Assembly: GCA_963576725.1 (NCBI GenBank)
Contig: OY755252.1
Coordinates: 25,812,722 to 25,876,721, forward strand
Direction: 5' to 3'
DNA length: 64,000 nt
Source: Azorinus chamasolen
Taxonomy: Eukaryota > Mollusca > Bivalvia > Cardiida > Solecurtidae
The position numbers and the translations under genes were made by a program. The notes below the pieces were generated by a model. That model was not told where the DNA came from and searched no databases. It saw only the letters and a list, made by a program, of their open reading frames with translations. This document shows, in pieces, positions 52,301 to 57,768 of the stretch; the stretch's first letter is position 1; each line of letters begins with the position of its first letter.

Positions 52301-55105
52301 GCATAACCTTCGCCATGCATTAAGCTGTCACCTGTCTTTAATTTCCAGAATGATGCAGAATTGAGTGTTCGGATAATCCAGATATTACTGTAATTTAGCC
52401 AGCTAATACTTTAGTACTGCCTTCAATATATTGGTTTTTCAATTTAGCAATCTGGGTTTAACGCATAGTACATGTAACACCTGTGTATACCTCAAGATAT
52501 TAGGAGAATGTGGAGAATGTGGCAATGCAATGCAGTGCAAAAGCTTCCAGAGGCGCTTAACCCTTTCCCTTATGTAGGCGCATTTTCGCGCATATGCAAA
52601 CAGAGTAGACCCATATCAGACGGCTTCTATAGGAGCCGTCTGATCAGGGTCTGCTCTGTTTGCTTATGGTGTAATATAGGTCTGATTCTACAGCTTCTGC
52701 CTGAGCAAAAATGTCCTGTGTTCATATGCCGTTATGAAAAATAATCTTATTAATATTCATAACGTCATTTTGTTCATACATGAATATGCAACAGGGAAGG
52801 GGTTAAGTAACTGTGTTATCGTTATCTGCATGATCGTTTCCCCAGTTGGATATTCATGTAAGAAATAATGGCATTATGAATATTTAATTGTTATAAAGTC
52901 ATATGTAGACTAGTGGTTTTGGTATTGGTAAAAACTGTAAAGTTAGATTTATCAAAATTTCATAAGCAAACAGAGCTAACCCTCGTCAGACGGCCCCGGC
53001 TCCCTTAGGAGCAGTCTGATGTGGGTTTGTGTAAGGGAAAGGACTAAGGAATGATCTACGTTTAAGTACTCGCATAATAATCTCTTAAGTGATTTTTATA
53101 CAGACTTAAATTTTTTAATCGTTTTCAATGTGTTCAAAGGAGAACCGAATTGCACGAAATCACACTTTCATGTTTTAACTGAATCATCTAATCATGATCT
53201 ACCCCGTGGGTAGCACTCGTTAACAAACACTGTTAGAAAGATCAAGATGATATTGAAAGTAACCTTTGTCTTCACTTTTGTAGACCTTCACTATAGCTAC
53301 CATTAAATGAGTAAATATTGGCACATCTACCAGTAAAGCAGCTGTCTACTTAATATAATAGTCTGCAATTTTGTGACATGCTTACATCACGGGGGTAAGA
53401 CATGCTTATATCACAGGGGTAAGACACGTTTGAGTCAGTATACTTGTATATATAGATATACTGACTCAAACGTGTATTACCCCTGTGGCTTACATGATAT
53501 AAGCATGTATTTGCTATAGGCATAGTTGTATGTTTTATGCACTACAAGAGTTTGTATCGCATTGTATTGTATTCATTTGTATTGGTTTGTATTGTATTAG
53601 GTTTCATTGTAGCGTATTGTATCATATAATCTGCGGTGTGTTATATTTATTTATTTATTTCAGTCTCATCTGTATACATACAGTAACAACAAACATGTAT
53701 AGATAAATTATCCAATGATGTATACAGTCATTCTATAAAGAATTATAAGAGACTATACATATCACAAATGAATACTTATTTACTCACACTATATACAGTG
53801 TCAATAAAACCAATTACAGGTCGCTAATCGTTGCAAAGATGCATAAAAGTTCCTTAAAACTGCAAAGTAAAATTTGACCATGAAAACACAGCGCAAAAAC
53901 GCATATCCAAAAAAAGGTTTTAAGAAATCATGTAACCCCTCTGATCAGATCAGAAAGGCACTGATTAGCAACCGGTAACTGGATCGACATAAAAGAATAC
54001 ATGGGGAACGGGCTAAGAGAATACTTGCATTATTTACATAAAAACGAAGACCGTCGGTTTAAAATCTTGAAGCAGGTTTTGGCACATATTCTGACCATAG
54101 GAGGTTCAGTAAATAGAAATCGCAACTTATTCCCATCACATAATGAAGAGAAAGTACTTGAGTGTGTGAGTGCCGACATAGAGTGCCGTAAGCCGCGGAA
54201 ATGCACTGGTACTTTTTAGGCAAGTTAAACAGTTTGAATCGGGCCGATAATGAATCTTAAAGAGGAGCTTTCTGCATGAATGTAACCCTCCATTAAGCTG
54301 TCACCTGTTTCGAAAACCGTATTTATACCACATTTAACGCCCGTTTAGAGAGACTTTACTGTATTATGATTTATAAGAGCGCTATATAAATGAGGTATAA
54401 TAATAATAATAATAATAATAATTAAAATAATAATTTACTGTGCTATGGAATTGTATGGTTTGTTATATTATCGTTTGTTATTATATGCTGTGTTACGGTA
54501 TATTACAATGTGTTGTGTTATGGTATTTTGTGATTTGTTATATTATACATGTAGTTTGTTTATTGTAGTCTGTTTTATGGCTTATTATGATTTGTTGTGT
54601 TGTGGTATGTTATTATTTGTTATGTTATGGTTTGTTTTTGTTTGTTGTGTAATGGTATGTTGTGTTACGGTACGTTAAGATGCTTGTGTTTTGGTATATT
54701 ATGATTTATGTTACGGTATGTTAAGATGCTTATGCTATTATTTGTTATGCTATGGTTGGTTATTTGTTTATTATGCTATGGTATTTTATGATATTTTGTG
54801 TTATGTAATGGCATACTATGATTTGTGGTATCATGCTATGTTATTTTACGCTATGATATGAGTTGTTGTGTTATGTTATGCCATGATTTGTTGCGTTATA
54901 TTATGTTATGGTGTTGTATGGTATGGCATGTTATGCTATGCTATGGGGTGGGATGGGATGGTATTGGTATGGTGATATACTTATGATATGATATTGTACG
55001 ATTTTACTTACTGTCACAGTTTTGAAAGACTGTGCGTGGACATGAAGGACAGCAACGCTAAGGAAGACAGTTAACCAGGAAACGGTCGTCATGGTGTATG
55101 CCTGC
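34237..55105 (-). CDS. Secreted EEP (DNase I-like) fold protein, probable pseudoenzyme; nine coding exons
   Basis: Join of nine minus-strand exons (listed separately); 1155 nt, 384 residues. Residues 1-20 are a signal peptide (WLTVFLSVAVLHV core, likely cleavage after HVHA). The rest follows the EEP order: AITYN (28-32), LICLQEVW (66-73), an eight-Cys insert (112-181), NTPGLVLLSKKPL (from 188), VCTQL (233-237), LLLGDFS (278-284), KCTLC (315-319), VVDHAF (334-339) and LPLSTNYGV (366-374). Family enzymes have His in T-H-L, Asn in GDFN and Asp-His in S-D-H; here they are Gln236, Ser284 and Thr370-Asn371. Asn32, Glu71, Asp282 and Asp336 remain. Every intron is GT-AG and phases match, so the gene looks intact. 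The partner or substrate is unknown; loss of catalysis is inferred from the residues. The introns are long and full of MITEs. Confidence 0.85.
34360..34590. repeat. Short-unit minisatellite just inside the last intron
   Basis: Diverged ~50-bp units containing AATGTACAAAACACAT-type and CATAAGTAAA motifs (AATGTACGGAACACATATCA, AATGTACATAAACACATGTC). It starts within 20 bp of the exon 9 acceptor. Confidence 0.6.
34753..34831. mobile_element. Right half of a pogo-like MITE
   Basis: TAAGCCACCACCTGCCTAAT to GGTTTAGATAGGTTTTACTG. The left half and apex are missing; a TTAA-type end (GGAGTAAAGGGTTAA) abuts at 34755. Confidence 0.7.
35500..35580. repeat. Hairpin, AGTTGAGTCTGAGTTCGTTCTC family
   Basis: ATGCTTATAAAGCTTTTTAG and AGTTGAGTCTGTGTTGAGAA pair with GAACTCAGACTCAACTC and AAAAGTTTTATAAGCAT. 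Longer relatives at 41105-41275 and 47020-47225. Confidence 0.75.
35944..36192. mobile_element. TTAA-type MITE, CTTCGCTTGCT family
   Basis: TTAACCCTTCGCTTGCTATT to CAGCAAGAGAATAGTTAA. Hairpin GTGAAGACCCAGATGAGACA / TGTCTCATCAGGGTATGCAC with apex GCTCCTGCAGGAGC. It lies in intron 8 and ends 49 bp from exon 8. Confidence 0.85.
36242..36393 (-). CDS. EEP-like gene, coding exon 8
   Basis: Acceptor TTCTTTTGTTGTTTTAG, donor AAG|GTATGTTTG; enters in phase 1, leaves in phase 0. Encodes SFSQLSQAFYTKTSGKCTLC and YVVDHAFVNGLVVKSVK. Asp336-His337 match the D-H-x-F motif of the fold. A second AG further in would break the frame, which fixes the acceptor. Confidence 0.85.
36738..36842. repeat. Hairpin, TGTGACCACTCTTTAGAATCG family
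   Basis: ATATACTGTGACCACTCTTT and AGAGTGGTCACAGTATAGGG are the inner arms; outer arms are CATTTCTCCATCTAACC and GGTTTGGTGGAGAAATA. Intron 7. Confidence 0.8.
36909..36972. repeat. Poly-C / A-rich low-complexity tract
   Basis: A run of C followed by AAAAAAATAAAAAAA-type sequence. Prone to length error. Confidence 0.9.
37544..37793. mobile_element. TTAA-type MITE, CTTCGCTTGCT family
   Basis: Complete: TTAACCCTTCGCTTGCTATT to CAGCAAGCGAAGGGTTAA; apex GCTCCTGCAGGAGC. Intron 7. Confidence 0.9.
37794..37950. mobile_element. 5'-eroded pogo-like MITE next to exon 7
   Basis: Right end GGTTTAGAGAGATTTTACCG. Hairpin arms AGGTGGCAGCTTAATG and CATTAAGCAGCCACC, apex CTCTAGGAG. Ends 31 bp short of exon 7, inside intron 7, close to the donor. 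Confidence 0.75.
37982..38137 (-). CDS. EEP-like gene, coding exon 7 (GDFS motif)
   Basis: Acceptor CATATTTGTTTCAG, donor CCCAG|GTAATA; enters in phase 1, leaves in phase 1. Encodes NLMSDFASYEEQNEFEASTL and TPKVLLLGDFSTG. The family motif is GDFN; Asp282 is kept, Asn is Ser284. Confidence 0.88.
38393..38601. mobile_element. pogo-like MITE, ATGCGACC subfamily
   Basis: Complete: TACAGTAAAACCCCGCTAAT to TTAGCGGGATTTTACTGTA; hairpin apex GCTCCTAGAGGAGC. Intron 6. Confidence 0.9.
38695..38865. repeat. ~10-bp minisatellite (GGCGTCAAAA)
   Basis: Short units of GGCGNCAAAA and GGTATCAAAA. The motif resembles the GGCGTCAAAATGCG found near the right end of the AAAGGAGCATTAAC MITEs. Confidence 0.65.
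39212..39424. mobile_element. TTAA-type MITE, CCCTTACAACGC family
   Basis: TTAACCCTTACAACGCTGAC to CGCACTGTAATGGTTAA. Hairpin AACAGTGCAGATCCTGATGA / TCATCTGGGTCTACACTGTT, apex GCTCCTCTAGGAGC. Confidence 0.85.
39634..39852. mobile_element. TTAA-type MITE, AAAGGAGCATTAAC family
   Basis: Left end CAACTCATTCTCTCCTAGGC, right end GTGGATAAAGTGTTAA. Hairpin CATTGTGATAAATAGAGCAT / ATGCTCTATTTATCACAATG. Confidence 0.75.
40273..40521. mobile_element. TTAA-type MITE, CTTCGCTTGCT family
   Basis: TTAACCATTCGCTTGCTATA to CAAGCGAAGGGTTAA; apex GCTCCTGCAGGAGC. Its right TTAA doubles as the left end of the next element. Confidence 0.9.
40518..40640. mobile_element. Left half of an AAAGGAGCATTAAC-family MITE
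   Basis: TTAACCCATTCTCTCCTAGG, ACCCAACCTCTTTTAATG, GAAAAGGAGCATTAAC; then the match stops. A broken hairpin (AGCAAACAGAGCAGACC) follows near 40740. Confidence 0.65.
41105..41275. repeat. Hairpin, AGTTGAGTCTGAGTTCGTTCTC family
   Basis: ATGCTTATAAACCTTTTAGT at the left and ACTAAAAGCTTTATAAGCAT at the right. The interior repeats ATCTGACCAATCAAAAGCTT twice. Confidence 0.8.
41430..41685. mobile_element. TTAA-type MITE, CTTCGCTTGCT family (inverted)
   Basis: Inverted relative to the copies at 35944, 37544 and 40273: TTAACCCTTCTCTTGCTGAA to AGCAAGTGAAGGGTTAA; apex GCTCCTGCAGGAGC. Confidence 0.88.
41766..41850. mobile_element. Truncated TTAA-type MITE next to exon 6
   Basis: TTAACCCATTTGCGCCCACC, GGCAAACAGTGTAGACTCTG, then broken at CGCCGCATTATGC, the hairpin centre. 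It ends about 36 bp from the exon 6 donor, inside intron 6. Confidence 0.7.
41892..41955 (-). CDS. EEP-like gene, coding exon 6 (CTQL motif)
   Basis: Acceptor CTGTACCTTGTAG, donor GAGT|GTAAGTATCC; enters in phase 0, leaves in phase 1. Encodes VGNKLEAVCTQLSKPSDVYP. CTQL corresponds to the family's T-H-L; the catalytic His is Gln236. Only 64 nt, so easily missed by gene finders. Confidence 0.82.
42483..42742. mobile_element. Chimeric pogo-like MITE
   Basis: Left half (TACAGTAAACCCCCTCTAAA, AATAATTTAGATACTTTA) belongs with 33592-33799. Right half (GCTACCACCTGCATCTAGCA, GTGGTCGCATTAGCGG) belongs with 38393-38601. Two hairpin cores lie side by side, the first with apex GCTCCTACAGGAGC. Confidence 0.8.
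42862..43069. mobile_element. pogo-like MITE, ATAACG subfamily
   Basis: TACAGTAAAACCTCTCTATA to TATAGAGAGATTTTACTGTA; apex CGCTCCTATAGGAGCG. Near copy of 33045-33252. Intron 5. Confidence 0.9.
43393..43643. mobile_element. TTAA-type MITE
   Basis: TTAAACCCTTTTCCTGTTGT to ATAAGGGAAAGGGTTAA. The right hairpin arm is decayed (TGCATTGGTCTTTTCCG). Confidence 0.75.
43655..44108 (+). pseudogene. 3' fragment of an APE-type LINE ORF2
   Basis: Frame from about 43655 reads LFAEKKFIARKQSNYKLEYY, then KLISRFRLSSHCLEIEVGRY. An in-frame TGA at 43884-43886 is followed by CKVCNQHVVDTEYHFLMCCP and WPSVNKFASVMQ, ending at TAG 44106-44108. The C-x-x-C...E-Y-H-F-L...C-P motif and the following PSVNKF match the end of the LINE at 61060-61200, so this is a related 5'-truncated copy. 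No RT remains. It sits in intron 5 on the strand opposite the host gene. Confidence 0.8.
44216..44895. repeat. Nested duplicated hairpin elements
   Basis: GTCAGTTTCTGCAGTAAAAT occurs at 44220 and 44467. GTATCTGAATAAAA occurs at 44273 and 44656. GGAATATTACACGA occurs at 44343 and 44728. Two hairpins with TTACACGA-type ends: 44345-44445 (ATGACGATATGAAAAG / CTTCATATCGTCA) and 44728-44890 (GTAACGATAGGAAGGGTTGT / ACAACCCTTCCTATCGT). Confidence 0.65.
44941..45150. mobile_element. pogo-like MITE
   Basis: TACAGTAGAACCTGTGTTTA to AAGACATGTTCTACTGTA. Same subfamily as 14117-14321; apex GCTCCTATATGAAC, slightly decayed. Confidence 0.85.
45242..45600. repeat. Dispersed repeat with 112-bp tandem duplication
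   Basis: GTAAATAGTTCCTGTCGTCT at 45242 and 45354, followed both times by GTGTTGTTATATTTTCTGGT and GGGATCATAAATTGCAATGC. Continues with TTTGCTTTCGAAGGATCTCC, related to 27415-27650. Confidence 0.75.
45729..46344. mobile_element. 616-bp element with perfect 29-bp terminal inverted repeats
   Basis: The left terminus (45729-45757, starting GGTTCCCACTGCCGATCAGA) is the exact inverse complement of 46316-46344. The interior is dense in GATCG/CGATC and TCGAG motifs (for example ATCGGGAAGCGGTCGGGTAT) and more GC-rich than its surroundings. No open frame and no clear target-site duplication. Probably a non-autonomous DNA transposon; superfamily unknown. Confidence 0.75.
46571..46706 (-). CDS. EEP-like gene, coding exon 5
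   Basis: Acceptor CTCTACTCATCAG, donor AAAT|GTAAGTAC; enters in phase 2, leaves in phase 0. Encodes CIGSNLRVNTPGLVLLSKKP and VTRGYLKAN. NTPGLVLLSK-PL and RGYL-A are typical strand motifs of the fold. Its first Cys (181) completes the eight-Cys set begun in exon 4. Confidence 0.86.
46783..46955. mobile_element. AAAGGAGCATTAAC-family MITE
   Basis: ACCTCATTCTCTCCTAGATT to GTAGGAGGAAATGGGTTAA; the hairpin apex is deleted. Confidence 0.65.
47020..47225. repeat. Hairpin, AGTTGAGTCTGAGTTCGTTCTC family
   Basis: TTTTAGTTGAGTCTGAGTTC is duplicated on the left side; the right arm has GAACGAACTCAGACTCAACT. TTTGATTGGTCAGATTTGAG is near the apex. Confidence 0.8.
47395..47600. mobile_element. pogo-like MITE, CCGGAATTCTAG subfamily
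   Basis: CAGTATAACTCCTCTAAACC to GGTTTAGAGGAACGTTACTG; hairpin partly decayed. Confidence 0.75.
47788..48015. mobile_element. TTAA-type MITE, TTTGCGCCCA family
   Basis: TTACCGAGTTGCGCCCACGA to CTGGGCGCAAATGGGTTAA. Hairpin GTAGACTCTGATCAGACGCC is fully self-complementary with GGCGTCTGATCAGAGTCTAC. Confidence 0.8.
48149..48351. mobile_element. TTAA-type MITE, TTCGCTGCCA family
   Basis: TTAACTCATTCGCTGCCAGT to GGCAGCGAAAGAATTAA. Hairpin TTGATCCAGATGAGACG / CGTCTTATCAGAATCCAAAC. Confidence 0.8.
48368..48582. mobile_element. TTAA-type MITE, TTCGCTGCCA family
   Basis: TTAACCATTTCGCTGCCAAT to GGCGGCGAAAGGGTTAA. Hairpin GGATCCAGATGAGACGCC / GGCGTCTCATCAGGATCC. Same family as the array at 29856-30981. 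Confidence 0.88.
48598..48720. mobile_element. Truncated AAAGGAGCATTAAC-family MITE
   Basis: AACCCAGTCCCTCACAGGCT, CCAACCTCTTTGAATAGATC, TGAAACCATTGTGATAGAG; the right half is absent. Confidence 0.6.
48808..49012 (-). CDS. EEP-like gene, coding exon 4 (Cys-rich insert)
   Basis: Acceptor TTGCATCAATTTCAG, donor AGTAG|GTAAGA; enters in phase 1, leaves in phase 2. A GTAAGT 9 nt earlier is a competing donor but gives the wrong phase for exon 5. Encodes PGCTSALSVLVTCLRNNGCL and VQCSNDFCGSQG, then ESCFTCFINTVPDYDLAVS. Seven Cys (115, 125, 131, 143, 148, 163, 166); with Cys181 this could form four disulfides, fitting a secreted protein. Confidence 0.85.
49040..49590. repeat. GTT/GGT low-complexity tract
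   Basis: About 550 bp of TTGTTGGTGGTGGTAGTTG-type sequence in intron 3, beginning within 30 bp of the exon 4 acceptor. Open frames here are artefacts. Confidence 0.95.
49690..50056. repeat. MITE fragments in intron 3
   Basis: A TTAA-type right half (GGGGCCGTCTGATCTAGGTC to GGAGAAAAGAGTTAA, 49724-49793) and an AAAGGAGCATTAAC-family right half (TTGCGATAAATAGAACATTT, GAGGCGTCAAAAGGCG). Confidence 0.6.
50311..50431 (-). CDS. EEP-like gene, coding exon 3
   Basis: Acceptor GTATTTACGACAG, donor GACG|GTAGGACC; enters in phase 0, leaves in phase 1. Encodes VWRPEDVAAIVDGLCINYLY and SMGNVVTTPTATD. With exon 2 it builds LQEVW-PED, the usual sequence after the catalytic Glu in EEP proteins. Confidence 0.86.
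50690..50940. mobile_element. AAAGGAGCATTAAC-family MITE
   Basis: TTAACCTATTATCTCATACG to CACTATTACTGAAATGGTTG. Hairpin GGTAGATAGGGTATTTGCTC with apex GCTCCTATGGAGC. Intron 2. Confidence 0.7.
50973..51218. mobile_element. TTAA-type MITE, TTTCGGCGC family
   Basis: TTAACCCTTTCGGCGCAAAA to GCGGCGGTGAAAGGGTTAA. Hairpin ACTCCCTGATCAGACGCC / GGCGTCTGATCTGGGACTGC. Confidence 0.82.
51485..51775. mobile_element. TTAA-type MITE, decayed
   Basis: TTAACCCCTTCCTTCATATA, hairpin remnant AGGAGCCGTCTGATCAGGGT, and GCGGGTTAAGGGTTAA at the right. It ends about 30 bp from exon 2, on the intron 2 side. Confidence 0.6.
51803..51934 (-). CDS. EEP-like gene, coding exon 2 (start of catalytic fold)
   Basis: Acceptor GGACTTCCACAG, donor CAGGAG|GTAAAT; phase 0 at both ends. 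Encodes AITYNTALTNSPLAPN and GSKADLICLQE. Asn32 and Glu71 are the conserved N-terminal residues of the family and are both kept. Confidence 0.87.
51972..52184. mobile_element. pogo-like MITE, ATGCGACC subfamily
   Basis: TACAGTAAAACCTCGATAAT to TTAGAGGGGTTTTACTGTA; apex GCTCCTACCCATAGGAGC. Its final TA is also the first TA of the next element. Confidence 0.9.
52183..52392. mobile_element. pogo-like MITE sharing TA with its neighbour
   Basis: TACAGTAAAATCTCGATAAT to CGGATAATCCAGATATTACTG. Different subfamily from its neighbour; the hairpin (GCGGCTGCTTAATGCAGGGT) is mutated at the apex. Confidence 0.82.
52557..52806. mobile_element. TTAA-type MITE
   Basis: TTAACCCTTTCCCTTATGTA to GCAACAGGGAAGGGGTTAA. 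Inverted relative to 27836; hairpin around GGCTTCTATAGGAGCC. Confidence 0.85.
52830..53050. mobile_element. Decayed TTAA-type MITE
   Basis: GTTTCCCCAGTTGGATATTC to GTGTAAGGGAAAGGACTAA. Hairpin AGCAAACAGAGCTAACCCTC, right arm truncated. Confidence 0.6.
53400..53510. repeat. 110-bp hairpin
   Basis: ACATGCTTATATCACAGGGG and ACACGTTTGAGTCAGTATA pair with TATACTGACTCAAACGTGT and the right arm ending ATATAAGCATGT. The left outer arm is duplicated upstream (ACATGCTTACATCACGGGGG). Confidence 0.8.
54250..54364. mobile_element. Right half of a pogo-like MITE
   Basis: GAGGAGCTTTCTGCATGAAT to GTTTAGAGAGACTTTACTGT. An in-frame ORF just upstream has no recognisable domain. Confidence 0.7.
54385..54990. 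repeat. (AAT)n and TGTTATGGTAT low-complexity tract
   Basis: A short AAT run, then about 550 bp of TTATGGTATGTTATG-type degenerate repeat in intron 1, ending about 20 bp from the exon 1 donor. Confidence 0.9.
55012..55105 (-). CDS. EEP-like gene, exon 1 (start codon and signal peptide)
   Basis: Coding part 55012-55092: ATG then TTVSWLTVFLSVAVLHVHAQ and SFKTVT, donor GACA|GTAAGT, phase 0. A hydrophobic core and small residues before Gln21 fit a secretory signal. Just upstream, CATCTACTTCTTTTACAG is a good acceptor ending at 55106, so this exon probably carries 13 nt of 5' UTR and a non-coding exon lies further upstream. Confidence 0.82.
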
Positions 55106-56153
55106 CTGTAAAAGAAGTAGATGATCTTCATAGAATGACTATTCCGTCTTTTAACCCTTAACTTCATAAATATTAATGACACCGGCTTCACTTTCTTTGC
55201 ATATTTAATACAAATAATATTATTGGTATACATGTATATATATATTGGCAATCATGTTTATGATAAGCAGAAAACACAAATCAGGTATACCAGACCCTGG
55301 GTGCATACAGTGAAGATCTGTCTGATCAGGGTTTATACTGTTTGCAGAAAGGCACATACATGTATATGGAGTAATGGATTAATATGTTTTAGTGGAAAAG
55401 AACAAACATGTATATTTGCATTGCATCACATGTATGTTTACTATTGTATCATAATTTTATTATGTATGTTTTACAATCGCATCGTATGTACGGTTAACAA
55501 TTGTATTTGTACGTTGTTTGTCAATGTGTCATGGGTATGTTTTCCGTTTCTATCATATGTATGTTGTACTGTTGTATCATATGTTTGACGAGTGTATCAT
55601 GTGTACATGTTATTCTTATTTGATATGTATGTTTGGCCATTACATGCACTCTGAAATGATTGTGTAAATGAATCGTCATAATGACGTTATGTTTGAGCCA
55701 TTCCATATCCCAATTTCACGATCTTAACTTCAAAACCAGTAAATAGCTCTACTTTCTGTAAATATACAAACCTGTGACCATGCAATACTCTATGCTTAAT
55801 GTTTGGAGCAATAGCCGCCTTCAGATGTATACAATACGTGACTCTTTTGACAGAGATTTGTAAAAGTAAAAGTATGCTTGAATAAATACTCAAAACCATT
55901 CCTCGGGTTCAAATCAATGTTTCGTTACAACAACCTTCAACATAGTACTATTCAACCTTTTTTCCAGAAAATATAAATTCTGCAAATCATAGATGATATT
56001 ACGTGACATAATCTAATTAAGTCATGTCTAGCAATAATTATGCTTCATCGTTGATATGGGGGTTCATTGTGGGAGTATTAGGAGTACACGCGCGAAGAGC
56101 GACATACAATATACTATGTTGTATAATAGAACTCATGTATTCATCTCGAATGA

Positions 56154-56374
56154 TTAATCCATTCCCTCATATTGATGCCTTTTGATGCCTCTGTAAAAGT
56201 CACTTTTTGAAACCATTGTGATAAATAGGGTATTTACTCCATCTTTTTACCACAGTGGTTTCTAAACTACACATTTCTAACATTTCCCTTTTGTGTAGAA
56301 AATGCTCCCTTTCGGTAGATCTCTTCCCAGCGGTTGGATCTAAAAAATAGCCTATGACGTCTATAATAGATTAA
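56154..56374. mobile_element. AAAGGAGCATTAAC-family MITE (inverted)
   Basis: TTAATCCATTCCCTCATATT to AGCCTATGACGTCTATAATA, ending in TTAA. Hairpin CATTGTGATAAATAGGGTAT. Confidence 0.7.
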
Positions 56375-56660
56375 CTCTTTAACTGATAAAGATACCTTTT
56401 ACAAATTTACAAATAAAGTAGACGCATATCCTGCAGTAGATGTCTAAATAAGGTCTGCTTCATTTGCCTTACGAAATAGTATAGATTTAATTCCATGGTT
56501 TGCCAAACAAGTCCACATTCCATTACAGAAACACCAGCTAATTAATATTCATCAAACTATTACTTCTTACACGAATATTCTTCAGGTAAAGGATCTGTAA
56601 ATGTTTCAATGTGAAAAAGAGATAACGTGTGTCACACCACTAGCAACGAATTAAACCATT

Positions 56661-56887
56661 GACCCATTTGCTCCCAGTGGATTCTTCCATGTTTATATAT
56701 TGGATTGGTTCATTTTTATCTAAGGGGTGCCTGACCTAAATTTTCAATTTCGTTTTGTTTTAGATTGAAATTCTTATCAGCAAACAGTGTGGACTATGAC
56801 CAGACGCCGCATTATGTGGCGTCTGATCAGACTCTACACTGTTTGCCTACGTCCCATGGATGGGATCGTGGGAGCAAAGGGGTTTAA
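56661..56887. mobile_element. TTAA-type MITE, TTTGCGCCCA family (inverted)
   Basis: CCCATTTGCTCCCAGTGGAT to GTGGGAGCAAAGGGGTTTAA. Hairpin CAGACGCCGCATTATGTGGC; inverted relative to 47788-48015. Confidence 0.75.
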
Positions 56888-57404
56888 CTCTTCACTTGAA
56901 AAATATTCGTGCAATAATACACCCATGTATTTGTAAAATAAAGTGTTAAATATTAAAACATATTGAGAAAAGCAAAACTGCCTCTGGGGAATATGTATGT
57001 TTCTTTAATTGTTTAAATATTTTTTCTTGCATTTTTATGAATTTGATTCGTGTTAAGCAGACTAAAGCAAGTTTTGCCCGTGATATGCAAGTCTGTCAAA
57101 CATAATTAAAGGAAGTTAGTCTGGATCTACATTATATAAAAACATCTATGCAAAAGATCATGCACCATACAATATCTTGGTGTGACTTCGCGATAATTTA
57201 TAACGTTACAAATGGCTATAAATTATCTCCATATGCATGCATGAAACATGGAAAAAACATTCAAATACATGTAACCGGACGTTTCAAGTAAACAGATTAT
57301 CCAGTCGTCTTAATAAATACAATTAACCCTTTCATTCATATACATTGTAAACGCATTTTCGCGCATTTGCAAAAGAGTAGACCGAACAGTCAGACGGCTC
57401 CTCA

Positions 57405-57510
57405 CATGCTTATAGCACTAGGTAGGCTACTTAGAATTAACTCGTTGGCTTTAAACACGGTGCTGTTTACTTAGAATTAACTCGTAGGATTATAAAAAGT
57501 ACCTAGTTAT
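57405..57510. repeat. ~45-bp minisatellite, left block
   Basis: Two units containing TTAGAATTAACTCGTAGG and CTTATAGCACT. Matches the larger block at 61590-61895 on the other side of the LINE. Confidence 0.7.
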
Positions 57511-57569
57511 AGTCCACTTTCCCCTGATCATTGAGTCATTTGCCTACAATATTGAGCACTGCTAATAAA

Positions 57570-57768
57570 TGGTGTAATCATGCAGCCACAGTACCGGCTA
57601 GAGACCCTCACGGGTACCCATTTTAATCCCTAGGTGGAGAGGAGGTGCGGGTGGGAGACAATGAAAAGGGTCTTTGAAATCTCCGGGAGGCACCGGGATT
57701 TGAACCCCGGAGCTCCGGATTGGTAGTCAAGCGCGTTACCACTAGACCACCGCACACTATCGTTATAT
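57570..57768 (-). mobile_element. tRNA-derived SINE
   Basis: On the minus strand the head reads GTGCGGTGGTCTAGTGGTAA with an A-box-like TGGTCTAGTGG (57739-57749) and a B-box GGTTCAAATCC (57696-57706), 32 bp apart as in tRNA genes. The sequence after the T arm (GTGCCTCCCGG) does not pair with the 5' end, so it is not a tRNA gene. The body runs through CACCTAGGGATTAAAATGGG and TACCCGTGAGGGTCTCTAG towards 57570. Confidence 0.8.

Larger units (their letters stand above)
55106..57400. other. Upstream flank of the EEP-like gene; no coding exon seen
   Basis: Expected to hold a 5' non-coding exon and promoter, which cannot be located by eye. Includes two MITEs (56154 and 56661, listed) and a hairpin-arm remnant around 55270-55340 (AGACCCTGGGTGCATACAGT / TCAGGGTTTATACTGTTTGC). 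Confidence 0.5.

Noticed and set aside
54001..54219. 72-residue plus-strand open frame beside a MITE
   Set aside because: Lies within intron 1 of the EEP-like gene on the opposite strand; no family features.
57690..57765. Possible tRNA gene on the minus strand
   Set aside because: A and B boxes are good, but the acceptor ends do not pair and the anticodon stem is poor; the continuing body shows it is a SINE.
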